Shown here one piece after another: positions 29,758-41,640 of a DNA stretch of 64,000 nucleotides (position 1 is the stretch's first letter; every line of letters begins with the position of its first letter). Origin of the DNA: Piezodorus guildinii (taxonomy: Eukaryota > Arthropoda > Insecta > Hemiptera > Pentatomidae); assembly GCA_023052935.1 (NCBI GenBank), contig CM041292.1:92797169-92861168 (forward strand). Direction: 5' to 3'. The notes below the pieces were generated by a model. It did no database searches, had not been told where the DNA came from, and was given only the letters and a program-made list of their open reading frames with translations. Both the position numbers and the translations under genes were made by a program.

Positions 29758-30199
29758 AGAGAACCTCAAAGGTAACAAATCTAGGAGTGCCATGACTGAC
29801 AACAAAAACAACGTATTCTTAATTAATAATCAATCATTTTTTTCGTTTTAATTAATTATTTAGCAGCCTTAGCAAAAACACTTTAACAATAAAAAATGTT
29901 ATCAATTCAACCCTGTTATCAAACAAACTAAAAATCAATCGTATCCATATGCTACAAAGTTGATTTTCAAAACCAAGATATTTAATCATTCGAAGTAGAA
30001 AGTGTACTTTGAAACACACAGGGTTCAATGTAATGTAATCCTAAAAATATAAACCTCGTTAAGTTTTTATATAATTCTTTAACATAATATGAAACGTATA
30101 TTGACGAATGTTTTTTTTTTTTTGGTTCATGTAATATATGTTTTGATTTTTAAACATTGAACGTGGAATTAACATAATTAAGTATGTTCAGACCTACAA

Positions 30200-30348
30200 T
30201 AGGGGTACTCACTACGTTTGCTATAGCATGCTATTTGTGTTATTTTGCTAAACCCGTCGAGTTTCTCCAGTTATTTCCTGTATGAAATTGATGGGTTTAG
30301 CACAATAGCCCAAATAGCATGCTATAGCAAGCGTAGTGAGTACCCCTA
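30200..30348. mobile_element. Palindromic MITE with TA duplication
   Basis: About 145 bp with long inverted repeats. The left arm starts GGGGTACTCACTACG and runs through 'tatagcatgctatt'; the right arm is its near-perfect complement. TA occurs at each edge, as expected of Tc1/mariner-type or similar insertion. It could fold into one hairpin. Confidence 0.75.
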
Positions 30349-30431
30349 GTATTATATATAGTACCATATACTTATCTTAAATAAATATATATCCAATTTT
30401 TACGACATTACTCTATTTTAAATTATCACAA

Positions 30432-30630
30432 TTATTCTTCTACGTCTTCCAGTTTAACATCAGGTTCTTTTTTAAAAGGCTTCACGTTTATCTTCTTGTA
30501 AGACCCGAGAATTTTCTGTTTTGTATCGTCAGGGATGTTTTTCATGTTCATGAATTCCGACCATAATAGCTCTTTGGCATCGTTTATTTTATTTTTTACG
30601 TATTTCGCTTGATCATTAGTATCTTCCTGT
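30432..30630 (-). CDS. Probable last coding exon of a host gene, function unknown
   Basis: On the minus strand, 'tttttggttttacag' (a good 3' splice site) is followed by an open frame of about 65 codons. It starts EDTNDQAKYVKNKINDAKEL and ends KPFKKEPDVKLEDVEE before a stop at 30432. Composition is balanced and charged, unlike the surrounding AT-rich spurious frames, and the acidic/lysine C-terminus looks protein-like. Upstream exons would lie at higher coordinates; 35391-35691 and 36085-36375 are candidates. I do not recognise the family. The joined exon structure is inference. Confidence 0.45.
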
Positions 30631-30837
30631 AAAACCAAAAAAACATAAACTATTAAATATCTGTTTAAGCAAATAGTGTATATAATTTGTACATTTTTTT
30701 AAACAGAACACATCTAGACCAATTGATTATTTATTATTAATTTACTGGTTTATTCACGAAAGTCCAAAACTATCTTTGCTATTTTTACAGAGTTTACGTT
30801 ACATTACATAAAATAACTATAACTCGCTGAATACCGT

Positions 30838-32769
30838 TTTTTACTTTCATTTACTTATATATGAAATATACTCGTATAGTGAGGGAAACTATTGCAATCG
30901 TGAAAATTTTCGAATTCCAGTTTTCATTGGAAATACACGTTTTAAGGGTCTCCTGAGTCCAAATGACTAAGTTCCGCAAAAAGGTCTGTGTGTTTCTATG
31001 TGTATGTTTTTTTTTTTTATTGTAGGGGAAAATCTTTCATAAGATGAAGTGGGAAACTGAATCCACAACAGTGTGAGATTCTTACTCACTAAAGACCACC
31101 TACATTCTCTGCGATGACACACCACGGAACTCCTAGCAAGCATTACTTCGCGGTGGACAGGATGGCTAAGCGCCTACTTCTCTACTGCATACTTGACGGT
31201 ATTTGACCTATTCTCGCTCGCTCCTCGGTTCTCTGTATTCTTCCGACTCTCCCAGCATAATCTGAAATAGCATTCTAGTTTTCTTGACTGGTCAACATGA
31301 GCTGTACCAGATTTTCCGGTGTGGATCTTTCACCCAGCACCATATCTAGCTGAACCTTCTCCACGGTATATTTCTTGCATGCGAAGAAAGCATGTTCCAC
31401 TGTTTCATCCAAACGAGGACAGTTGGTACATGATGATTCTTTATCCAGCTTGAACCTGTGGAGATATGACCTGTAGCAGCCATGTCCAGAGAGCAGTTGA
31501 GTTAGGTAATAATCAACCTCTCCATGTGTGCGTGTCACCCACGATGTAATATCTGGTATCAGGCGGTTTGTCCACCTTCCAGATGTTGATGAGTCCCAGC
31601 GTCTCTGCCATATGCGAAGAGTTTCCAGTCTCTCATCTTTCGCTAACGTTAGTCAATGCTCCTTCTGGCGCTTCACGTTTTCTGCGGTAGATTCTGCCAC
31701 GCTCTTCGGCCAGTAGATCTATTGGAATTATGTTGGCAATGATGCACACGGCATCATATTATACAGTGCGAAATGCTCTTGCGACGCGCAGGGCATTTCT
31801 ACAATGGACGCTAATCGCCTTACGAGAATACGATCTCACTTGGAAGCTATGACATCAGATTGGTGCAGCATACAAAAGCACTGAGTTGGTTACATTAGCA
31901 AGGAGCCTCCTCCGGCTTTGTGCAGGCCCACCGATATTTGGCATGATTCTAGAAAGTGCGTTCGTTACTTTCGTTGCTTTCATGGAGACTACCTGCAAGT
32001 GTTCATCAAACCGCAGCCTGGCATCAATCTGCACACCTAGGTATTTAATAGAGGGCTTTGAGGGAATGTTAATCTCTCCAACGGTCAAATTGATTTTTTC
32101 CCTCACTTTCCTGCTGGTAAGTAGAAGCCTCAGTCTCAGTGTGTGTGTTTGTGTGTGTCTCTGTATGTGGTATGTATTGCGTATGGTATGCGTGTGGTAA
32201 GTATAAAATCTAAAAGATTTTGATTAAACTCGCTTTATCGATGTAAAATTTTATGGGCTATAATATGACGTAGGTTTTATTCTGATAGAAATAGTCTGAC
32301 AGGGCTTAATAGCCGATATTTTAAATTTTCTTCCTCTAAAGTATACCTTCAATTTTGCAGATTTGAAAAAATTAGGCACATCTTGTTAGCATTGATGATT
32401 AACAGCTATGCAAGTTGAGCTAATTTGATAAATAACTGAAGCATAAAAGTGCAAACATATTTTTCATGCAAATTTGTGTTTTGAACACAAGAATAGTAGT
32501 ATAGATGAATAATATACCGTTGGATGGTTATAGATTTTAGAAAAAATATTATCTAACACCCAGAATTGTAAAAGTTGATGGAGACTGATGAAATGCCGAT
32601 GAAACTAACTGATTGTTATAGATAAAAACATAATAGCTTATTTAATAAAACACATGTTTCTATTGAAATTCACTTTAATTAATTATTTATCAATTTATTT
32701 TTATCTCTAAATGTATCCAACAACTCTTAAATTGATTTCGACAACAGAGTCATATGAGTGAATTTTTTG
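30838..32769 (+). repeat. R850 interspersed repeat, copy B (split by an R1-like fragment)
   Basis: Starts with 'tactttcatttac' and the shared 'ggaaatacacgtttt' region, is interrupted at about 31007-32130, and resumes with the (gt)n tract and 'tctgacagggctta'. It ends near 'atatgagtg', a decayed form of the usual terminus. Confidence 0.6.
31007..32130 (-). pseudogene. 5'-truncated R1-like non-LTR retrotransposon fragment
   Basis: Minus strand. A T run at 31007-31018 is the poly(A) tail. Two open pieces remain: 31855-32106 with YLGVQIDARLRFDEHL and a RRRLLANVTNSVLLYAAPI end (reverse transcriptase thumb), and 31275-31538 with a C-terminal zinc motif (CTNCPRLDETVEHAFFAC). This order is typical of the R1 group. 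Frames are broken between them, so it is dead. Confidence 0.75.
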
Positions 32770-32867
32770 TATTGACTTATCTATAAGTCATCTGTAATTG
32801 GAATGATATAGAAAACTTTTTTTATTTTTTACGAAACCAATATTTTTTACAATTACTAAAACCTTTG

Positions 32868-32990
32868 CGATGTCATGTACTCGTTAAAGATCTCTGTTTT
32901 TATTAAAACTGGATAATTAAAGTTATGACTCCCTCTGTAGCATCGTCCGATTAGCCGCAGTACCATAAACTGACGATAAATTAGTAATCA
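32868..32990 (+). repeat. SINE-a 3' fragment
   Basis: Shares 'gcgatgtcatgtactcgtt' and the 'ccgattagccgcagtaccat' tail region with the full copy. Confidence 0.5.
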
Positions 32991-33052
32991 ATAAACCAAC
33001 AACTACTTAAGTAGTCACTAATATGCGGTAATTATTATTTATTGCTTTAATC

Positions 33053-33117
<65 letters not shown>

Positions 33118-34186
33118 AGAAAGGAAAATCATCGTTTTTAGTCATACTTTAAAGTGAGGAGCTTATTTCACAACAGCAGTAAAGAATTTTCGAACTACGA
33201 TATGATTCGTTTCGAATCCAAAGTGTGTTTCTCGTGTTGATAAAGACTCCTAAGCATTGAATTATTCATAATATCCAAATTCCTCTTAAACAAAGATCGA
33301 AATTTCACAAGAAGGGTAACTAACGAGAACTAAAGACGACTTCTATTCTATGCAAAAACTTCATTATCCAGAGTGCAATGCAAATAGCACGGATTGTACC
33401 TTTGGCAACTTATTGACTTCATGACGCTGCAGTTACATGCTACTGTTTCGCGGATTTCGTAATGAGGATGCAATAGTGAAAATAATGCTTTTAATATAAA
33501 TAAATACTTCCATATAAACCAATTATCTTTAAAGATTGTTTACTTGTTTATTAAAAAATTTGCAGTAAAATAAGTTTAATACGAAGGTTGTGATGGTTCG
33601 AGTGGAGTTCAAAAACGATTAGAAATTATTAGTGAAGATCTATTTATGAACCAACGTTTCGACATTGTTTTTAGTTTTAGTTTTTAATACTTTTTTCTTT
33701 TCTTTTTTTTTTCTGGTTCTTGTATTTTTGTTTTTACTGACTTTTATTTAGTCTGGAATCCAAGAAAAGTACATCGCATATATTAATATTAAATTTAAAA
33801 ATAACAATTTTCATAATTAATAATGAAGTTATGTATACAATCTTAGCATTGCACTTAATTAATTTATAATACCACAGCCTAAAGGAAATAAAAGATTAAT
33901 AATATAATAATTTTACATTAGTTAGGTTTAATTTAATTTTTCTGATAAAGAAACTGTGTGCAGATTTTCTATCTAGGCAAAACCAACAAAGTAAACGTTA
34001 CATTTCGAGGCTAAGAAAAAATTGCAAACGTTTCCATTAAAATCAATATAGTTCCTAATCAAGGCAGTAATACAAATGTCATATTGTAAAATTTTCATCA
34101 CTAAATTTCTGTCATGGCAAACATTTGTAAAATTTTCCGATTGAGCCACACCAACAGAGATAGAGCGTGTAAAAAATATCAACGCT
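32991..34186. other. AT-rich non-coding sequence with a poly(A) tract
   Basis: An uninterrupted A run of about 58 bases lies at 33057-33114, likely a retroposon tail or homopolymer; the element it belonged to is not recognisable. The rest is unassigned. Confidence 0.5.
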
Positions 34187-34717
34187 AAAAAAAAAATCTG
34201 GTGCGGGCACACATGACTTTCACTTACCTCCGTTTTTAGAATCGATTAAAAAATTTTAAAATACAGTAAGGATAAAAATGAGTGAAACCATTAAATAATT
34301 AATTAAATAAAATATCCTATACAAATATGTGCTTAATTAAAAAATCTATTATATTATTATCTCAAATAATCACTTAGTTTTATCGGCTTTTCATCATCTC
34401 TATTAACTTTTAAAAGCTTGTGTATGAGATATTTTTTCTAAAATCTTTAGCTTTCCAACGGTTTATTATAGATGTATATTACTGTTCTTAAGTTAAAAAA
34501 CAAAATATTGCATTAAAAAAATATGTTTTTCAGTTTCTTCTTTAGTTGTTTTTCAAATTCGCTGAACATGCATATATAGCTGTTATTTATCGATACTAAC
34601 AAGATAATATTTTACCCTTAAAACGTGTATTTCCGTTAAAAACTGGAATTCAAAATTTTCACGTTCGCATTACTTTCTCTTACTACATTAAGTAAGGAAA
34701 GTAAAAAAAAAAAAAAA
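34187..34717 (-). repeat. R850 interspersed repeat, copy C (internally deleted)
   Basis: Left edge 'ggtgcgggcacacatgac' plus tttcacttacctcc, right edge 'taagtaaggaaagt' and an A run. About 530 bp against about 860 in full copies. Confidence 0.6.
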
Positions 34718-35390
34718 TTAAAAATTGATGCAGAACATGACTTTTTTTTTATTTAAACAATATAGCTCCTGTACAGTAGAGCCTAGCGAGGAATATTATA
34801 TACGGAAATAACTTAAAATTTTCAACTTGAGCAACACCAAAACAGATTTTTTGAAACAGAGCGTTTCAATAAAGGTGTAATAATTAATAAATGAAGCAAA
34901 ACGTGACTATTTTTCATAGGAACCGAGACGGTTGGTCCTAGCGATAAATGTTATATAACAAAAAATATTCTTCACTAATTCTGTCTGGGAGAACTGACGT
35001 CAAATTTTCGACATTTTTACACCTACAGAGCTGGAGCGTGTGGAATTGGAGGATGTAAAAAAAAAAAAAGTTACGCAATGAAAGTTACAGACCATCAGCC
35101 AAAATACATATCCAGGCGAAAAAAGAGAGACAAATAAATCAATTGCATATCACACTTATCATCTTTCAATTGAAAAAACACTAATAAAGTAACACGATAC
35201 AGAATTTTGAGGAATTATTTATATGTAGATGTAGTTAGTTATTTATTAGAATGAATCCTTTACTTTGGAGGCCAAGAATATTTACCGACTAAGGAAGCAT
35301 ATATATTGTATCTATTAAAGTAAGGACTAAATACAGTAAATATATTTATGACATACATAGTATTTTATCCCGTACTCCTTCTCCATAAGC
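34718..35390. other. AT-rich non-coding sequence
   Basis: No supported feature; a phrase 'cctacagagctggagcgtgtgg' and surrounding text may be old repeat material. Confidence 0.3.
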
Positions 35391-35691
35391 TCAGCGAAGG
35401 CCTCAGGGATTCCTGAAGTTTTCTTTTCCTTCGTCAGATCCTTAGAACCGCTGCTTTTGTTCCGTACTTTTATGTTCAGGACTTTGCATGCGTTTTCCTA
35501 GGATTAAAGCGTACTAAATCCATCAACAGGTTTGAATCGTTTAATTGTAATATTCTAAATAACTCGAAAAGAAATAATATATGGTTAGGTGAAACCTCTC
35601 CTACTAATAGATTTAAAAACATATGTTCTGCATTTGATAAAACTGTGATATTTTTTTTCAATTCATCAACATTATTTTGTCGAAGAAACAT
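35391..35691 (-). CDS. Possible host exon(s), function unknown
   Basis: Minus strand. One frame (35476-35691) encodes a leucine-rich stretch containing NAEHMFLNLLVGEVSPNHIL and FELFRILQLNDSNLLMDLV. A second frame begins after an AG at about 35500 and reads KVLNIKVRNKSS then SGIPEAFAELMEKEYGIKYY, followed by GTATGT, a good 5' splice site in phase with the 30630 exon. Either an exon border or a frameshift separates the two. Composition is better than the background but no family is recognised. Confidence 0.25.
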
Positions 35692-35837
35692 TTTTTCTTT
35701 ATTATGGATAATCTACTGAACCATTATGAACCACAAAACTTTATCTTATAATAATTAATGTTAGGTAACAGTGAAAACCATGTGAAGACAGGTTAGGTAA
35801 GGTTACTTTATTTTTTGGGCGATCAACAGCAATGGCA

Positions 35838-36070
35838 GGGAGCTACCTGTAGCAGGGTGGTGATCATAACAGCCTCCTATGCCAAAGTTTCCAGGTTCAA
35901 ACGTAGATGGCCCAAGAATTTTTTAATGGGAGTAAAATGCCTAAGTTGTGCCTTCTTGCGAAGGGGGGCATTAAAAGGTGGTCCCGTGCCTGTGCGATGT
36001 CAGGCACTCGTTAAGGATCCCTATCCGGTTAGCCTCAGCAGCATAAAGTGACGTTAAATAAAAAAACAAA
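35838..36070 (+). mobile_element. SINE-a, full copy with 14-bp target-site duplication
   Basis: Flanked by caacagcaatggca at 35824-35837 and 36071-36084. The head has a tRNA-like region with a box-B-like ccaggttcaaacg; the body has 'taagttgtgcc', 'aaaaggtggtcccg' and 'gatgtcaggcactcgtt'; the tail is 'cataaagtgacgttaaataaa'. The plus-strand 78-codon frame is not a gene. Confidence 0.8.
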
Positions 36071-36084
36071 CAACAGCAATGGCA

Positions 36085-36375
36085 TTACACCTTTTAACTA
36101 TCTTAGTTGTTATGAAGTTTTGATCTTTCATTAATGTCTTAACATCAAGGGACTTTAATTTCTTATTTTGCTTTGTTCTTCGTCTTGTTGTGAACACAGG
36201 TATAATCTTTTCAGTGAATATGTGCTTGATATTTAACTTGTCCACATATTTTTCTTCAAATTCCACCCAAAAATGTTTGTACACATCCGAAAAAGTATTT
36301 TTCCTGGAAAATCGATACGATTTTGACAAAGAGCAGAGCCGATAGAAAGTTGAGGAAGAGTATAAAAATAGTGTA
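36085..36375 (-). CDS. Possible host exon, function unknown
   Basis: A minus-strand frame free of stops for about 95 codons, including NTFSDVYKHFWVEFEEKY and FTEKIIPVFTTRRRTKQNKK. It has no ATG at the start, as expected of an internal exon. The SINE-a insertion lies just beyond its 3' side. No family is recognised; it may be part of the same transcript as 30432-30630. Confidence 0.25.
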
Positions 36376-36522
36376 GACTCAATTTTACCTCATTTGTCCA
36401 TATTTTCGCCTAGCTTTGAGAAAACGTATGCTCTTTAGTAGTTGGTAATGAATAATCTTTAATGTTTGGAAAGTTAATCTTCCAATTTTTTTTATTTATG
36501 CCTTATCGAATATTATAGTAGT

Positions 36523-37377
36523 TTTACTTTTACTTACCTATATATGAAATATATGGTAAGGGAAAGTATTACGATCGTTAAAAATTTTTGAATTCTAGTT
36601 TTCAATGGAAATACACGGTTTAGGATCCTCTGTGTCCATATGACTAAGTCGCGCAAAAAGTTTTGTGTGTGTGTGTTTGTCTGTGCGTGTATCCGTGTGT
36701 GTGGCTCTGTGTGTGATAAGTCTAGCACAAAAATTAAAAGTCGTACGAAACTTAAATTTCATATTTAGAACATATACGCCCGAGATGTTACAGCAGCTTT
36801 ATCAAAATGAGCTGACTAGAAGAACCAATTTATACCATGCCTTAAAAGCCACCTTTATACGATTTTTTCAATAACGGCTCTAACAACTCAAATCTCTATA
36901 TCAATGAACAAATTAATGGGCTCTAATATAATGTAGGTTTCATTTTGATTGAAATAGTCTGACAGGGCTTAAATGCCGATATCTTGAATTTTCTTCCTCT
37001 AAAGAACCTTTAATTTTGTAGATTCTTTAAAAATAACAATATCTTCTTTTTACCACTGATAAAAAACCGATAAATATATAATTTGAACCAATTTGATTAC
37101 AGCGAAAGCATCAAAGAGCAAAAATATATTTTGATGTAAGGTTTGTGTTTTTGAATATATAAATACTGTAATATAGATGTATGACAAACTATTCGAAAGC
37201 TAAACATCCGATAAAAAAAGATTATTTAATAAAACAGACGTTTCTATTGAAACTCAATGTAATTAATTATTTTGAAATTTATTTTCATCCGTAAATGTAT
37301 TTAAAAATTCTTAAATTGACTATAACAACGGAGGTAAGTGAGTCTTCTGTTACGCACACCAATTTTTTTTTTTTTTT
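36523..37377 (+). repeat. R850 interspersed repeat, copy D
   Basis: Full copy: 'acttttacttacctatatatg' at the left, a (gt)n tract near 36665, 'tctgacagggcttaaatgcc' near 36960, and 'acggaggtaagtgag' at the right edge. Confidence 0.65.
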
Positions 37378-38954
37378 ACAAAGTATTATAAACAAAATTA
37401 AATCAAAGGGTTTTATAATGCAGTGCTTGGATATGTGCAATATTAAGCTGAATCCAAAAACAAAACTAATTATGATTGGATAATTTCAGCATTTTTTTTT
37501 TCTTAGAAAAAATATATTAATAAACTTCTGTAATGCAGATCATCATTTCTTTCTAGAAAGTTTAATGATTTGTTTTTATTTAAGTTGATCTTTCAATAAA
37601 TAAAATATTCTAGTTGTTATTCGTTTGGTTTAAATTGAGTGTAAGGTTACTTTTGAAAGTAGGATAAACAGTTTGCACAGACCTATCTTTATCGTCAACA
37701 TTAAGGATTAAAGCTTTTCGTATTTTTTGTGAAATTCTTAACGAAGCTAATGAATCTAATATTTGAGAATTTTGGATATACTTAAATTTATCGTGTGTAA
37801 AAATCGTTCAAAAAAAAAAATTGGTTTAATCAAAAACAGTGTGTTATTTCAAATTATTGTGCAGTCATTCATATAACTTTTAGTGAAACGATAAGCATTG
37901 GTAGACGACACAAATTGGGCTAAGCGGGCTTGGTTGATAGTTGATGTTTGGCAGTTGAGGAATATCGGTCACATATATAATAATCACAGAGAGGACAAAA
38001 AAAAGAGTTAAAGCACTAAGTCCATCTAGTCAACCGAAAAAAACCTCTTGCGGCTCTAGACCACCAGTTCATCAAAAGGCTAGGAAACTAGAGAGGATTT
38101 TCGAAAAGTAATAAAGCGTGAAATGATCACCTGGTTCTCAGGATTTTGCCGAGTTTTTTTGGCTCACTTGAACGCCTCAATGGCTCCTAGAGGTCTGGAC
38201 ATTGTGGACGGACAGACTGAGCGAGTAAAAAAGCCTTAGAACTGAGGCGAAGTCACAAAGACCTGGGTCCGGAGCGGGAACAGGATCAGATGTGGAATCG
38301 AATTGCAGCAGGTACGTTATCCGTCAGTGGTGAATGCTGCCATTACCTCCCGGCTCAAAATCTTCATTTGTCCAATTTTTTTTTCTTTTTTATCCCGAAA
38401 TATTACAGGTTCGCTTCGGAAATCCTACCTGGAATACTTATTTACTTTCTCATAAACTATTTCACTATCATTTCTATCTGTTGCAAGTTCCTTACTTCTG
38501 TCGCTTTATTTAAATTTTCAACTCGAAACAAAGGATGTAGCCTAAATAGGTATTTGAAAACTGTATTAAGCATCCTGAAAGTGTTATTTCTCGAGATTCA
38601 CAGAGTTGTTTTGGTTCTAACTATTCTTGAAAAGAATTCTCTGCTGTTGTAAACTTTCATACAAGTAGTTGTCCCTCATTCAGATCCACCTATAAATAAT
38701 CTCATTCAAATACACTATAAATAATCTTATTTTGCCTTTTTAATGAATTCCTGTTTACCTATGATGTTTTTAGCTATTTGATGTAAAAATGAATCTCCTT
38801 ATCCCTTGGTGGTCGCTTGACCGATTTCGCCAATTATTTTTTTGTTGTGCTTATACAAGTCAGGAAAATGATCTTATGAAAGAAAGAAAGAGAAAAGTTA
38901 CTTTGGTCGTAAGGTTTTATTTTGTTTTGTTTTTTTTCTAAGGTAATGATAATT

Positions 38955-39015
<61 letters not shown>

Positions 39016-40199
39016 ATATATATATATATATATATATATTTTATAAATAAATAAATTCCCTTTTCCCCTTGATCATAACATCATCAATTTTGCATAGATA
39101 TATTTAAAACAGAAACCCACAAAACTTGTACAATATTATTATTAGTAGTATTTTTATTTTTTTTTTTTGCAAGTTCCATTATTATTGAAGTTGTCACTTC
39201 CGTTTTTTATCGATCAGTTTGATTCTACTCCAAGATCTAAAATCCGTATTTTCTTTGTTTTGTTATTTCACGCAGCATTATTCTAAAGGGCTTGTCCCAG
39301 AAAAATACAGAATTACTATTATTAAAATAAGTCAACCATTTCAATATATATCCCGTCTTCGATTTCTACTCTATGTAATATGCCCTTACGTTTATCTGAG
39401 TATTTTCTTTTTTCCTTATTAGATTGTTAACAGGCATTCTGCTTTCATAACAAATAATAGTTTGTTTTTTTTTTATCTTTACAACCTTTACAAGATATTC
39501 AACTTATCAGAATGGATTGACATCTTTGGTGTTTAACATAATCTATACAATTTAAAGGTCATTGCTCAAACTGATATCTTTGACGCTGAGTTAGAAGGAC
39601 TGTTGATATTTTAGAATCTGTAGTTTTAAAATGATAACTGTTAATATATTATGCTATGAAAATTAACTGTTAAGTAGCAATTAACAGAATAATTCCACAT
39701 CACTACAGATAGCTCTGAATACCTGCTTATAATGTATCTTCCGGAAAGTAATGTGTGTATCAATTAAAAAAAACGATGTTTCTAAAGACATTATTGATTA
39801 ACAGGAATTTAGGAATATAATAACAGTTTTATTCTATTGACTGTTTAGGATACTTTTACTAATAGTAAATAGTAATTACAAGCATATTAATATTTAGAAC
39901 ATAGAAAAAAAAAATAGTGTTTAGTGTATATCGTTATTTTGAATCATAAATTATTGTTAGAACGTGTTTCCAATTTGTAATCTATGTCCTTCTTTTTCTG
40001 TGAGTATCAGCTATGCCTATAATTTTTATATTTAATTATTACTTTTTAACGTGACGTGTTAAATATCGTTTGAATGTTGTGATTGATTACTATTGACTAA
40101 CGATAAGGTAATTTGGCATAGGCCCTAGAAATTCACCATTCTTTGAACCGCTACGAAAATAATCTCTTTCTACGCCGTAGCTTGAACGGATACATATCA
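37378..40199. other. Non-coding sequence with a (TC)n(TA)n microsatellite
   Basis: The microsatellite lies at 38954-39040. Moderately GC-balanced text at 37920-38350 has no sustained frame. The 120-codon plus frame at 38290-38652 has a short plausible start and then low-complexity Phe, and is not supported. Confidence 0.4.
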
Positions 40200-40400
40200 A
40201 TAATTTATTTTTTTGCCTTATCCAGCCCGGCCATGAGGTCATCGGGGGTCAGTGATGAGCTTTGGGAATCGGGGATGTTAAGTGGTGGGTTCTTCTTGGG
40301 GGTCCGGTTATTGTCCTTCTTAATACCCAGCTGGGGTATTAATGGCCAGCCGATGGTTAATTATAAGGCGAAAGAGTGCTAATTGGTTGTCGGTTAATTA
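40200..40400. other. GC-rich island 4, candidate conserved non-coding element
   Basis: About 200 bp with 'gatggttaattataag' and a second ttaattata 40 bp later. No supported reading frame. Confidence 0.3.
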
Positions 40401-40764
40401 TACGCTGAAGACGTATTTGGGGTTTCTTCTCTGGTATCAGGACGGAACTGGAATGTTGGAGCATGCATTTATGACCGAATAAGGTGGACCCAGAACATCG
40501 AACAGATGTATCTGATAGTATATTGATCAGTTCATGTTTCATCGTCACTAGAACCCAATTAAGAAAAAAAAATCATGTAAATAAGATCATGTGAAAGAAG
40601 TCTAAAATAAAAAATGTTAACACGAAGTAGTATAACAAAGCTATTTATCATATTTTTTTCATGCGTCCAACTTAGACCCGTAATTTATTTTAATTAGGAT
40701 TTAATTCTTGATTGATGCTGTCCCCTCCCCCTAAGGAAGACCGGGAAACTCTTGTTATACATTT

Positions 40765-41640
40765 TTTTTTAATTTATTTATTGTAATCTACAACTATATT
40801 AAACAACACAATGGGTAAATAAGCAGAATGAAGAAAAGTCATGGAAATGTCTTGAGAAAGAACTACCCAGTAAATAACTACTTCTACAACTACGTCATTA
40901 ACTATTAAAAGGCAGTAGGTCCCAAGGCCACCATCTTTTCAATCGTCCGGAGGGTTATCAGGGATATCTAAGGAAGATAAATTAGGACAAAAGTTTTAAA
41001 CAGGAAAAGAGGTGTATCTATCACGGGCTATGTCTGCAACAAATGGGATGTTTCAGGTCATTATGGAGGAGTTCATTTGTGACAAAATAAGGAGCATTCA
41101 GGACATAGCTAAGGGTTTTGGATTGTAATGATTGGATGGAAGGAATTAAATGGTTTAGTCGAGCCCCAAAGCTCGATTCCACATGTCCAAATAGGCCTAA
41201 TAATAATGATGTAAATGAGTCTTTTGTAATATACTAGAAGTTTTGAACGTTTGTCTAGTAAATGTTGAAGCAATCGATATCTTCCTTCAGTTTCTTGTGT
41301 TTCAGTCTTGTGTGAGGATTCAAAGTAAGACGCTTGCAAGATGGAGACCTAGGTAGCGGATTTGTCCTACAGGAGTAAGGATGGTGTCATTAAAGGATAC
41401 AGAGGGACAGGAAGTCATCGTTTGCGACGAAGGTAAAGGTGATTTGGTAGGATTAATTTTAATCCTCCAATTTCGACACCATTTTCAATGGCTGTGATGT
41501 GGAGCTAAAGGATTTAGGATAGCAGTAGTTGGATCATTATGGACGGATAAAAACCACACACGTGTCATCAACATACTATTGAAGACATGCAAGATGACTT
41601 CCGGGGAATAATTGAAAATGTCTGTATAAAGGGAGTAGAG
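40765..41640 (-). pseudogene. 5'-truncated Jockey-like retrotransposon
   Basis: Minus strand. A T run at 40761-40770 marks the poly(A) tail. The open frame 41109-41339 retains KRLIYIIIIRPIWTCGIELWGS, the Jockey-type reverse transcriptase thumb motif. The same 3' region recurs at 61262-61720. Frames upstream and downstream are broken. Confidence 0.7.

Noticed and set aside
29690..29760. Possible tRNA gene on the minus strand
   Set aside because: Only box B is convincing and the arms do not pair; it is a decayed SINE-b head.
38290..38652. 120-codon plus-strand ORF
   Set aside because: After about 30 residues it becomes poly-Phe and low complexity; no domain.
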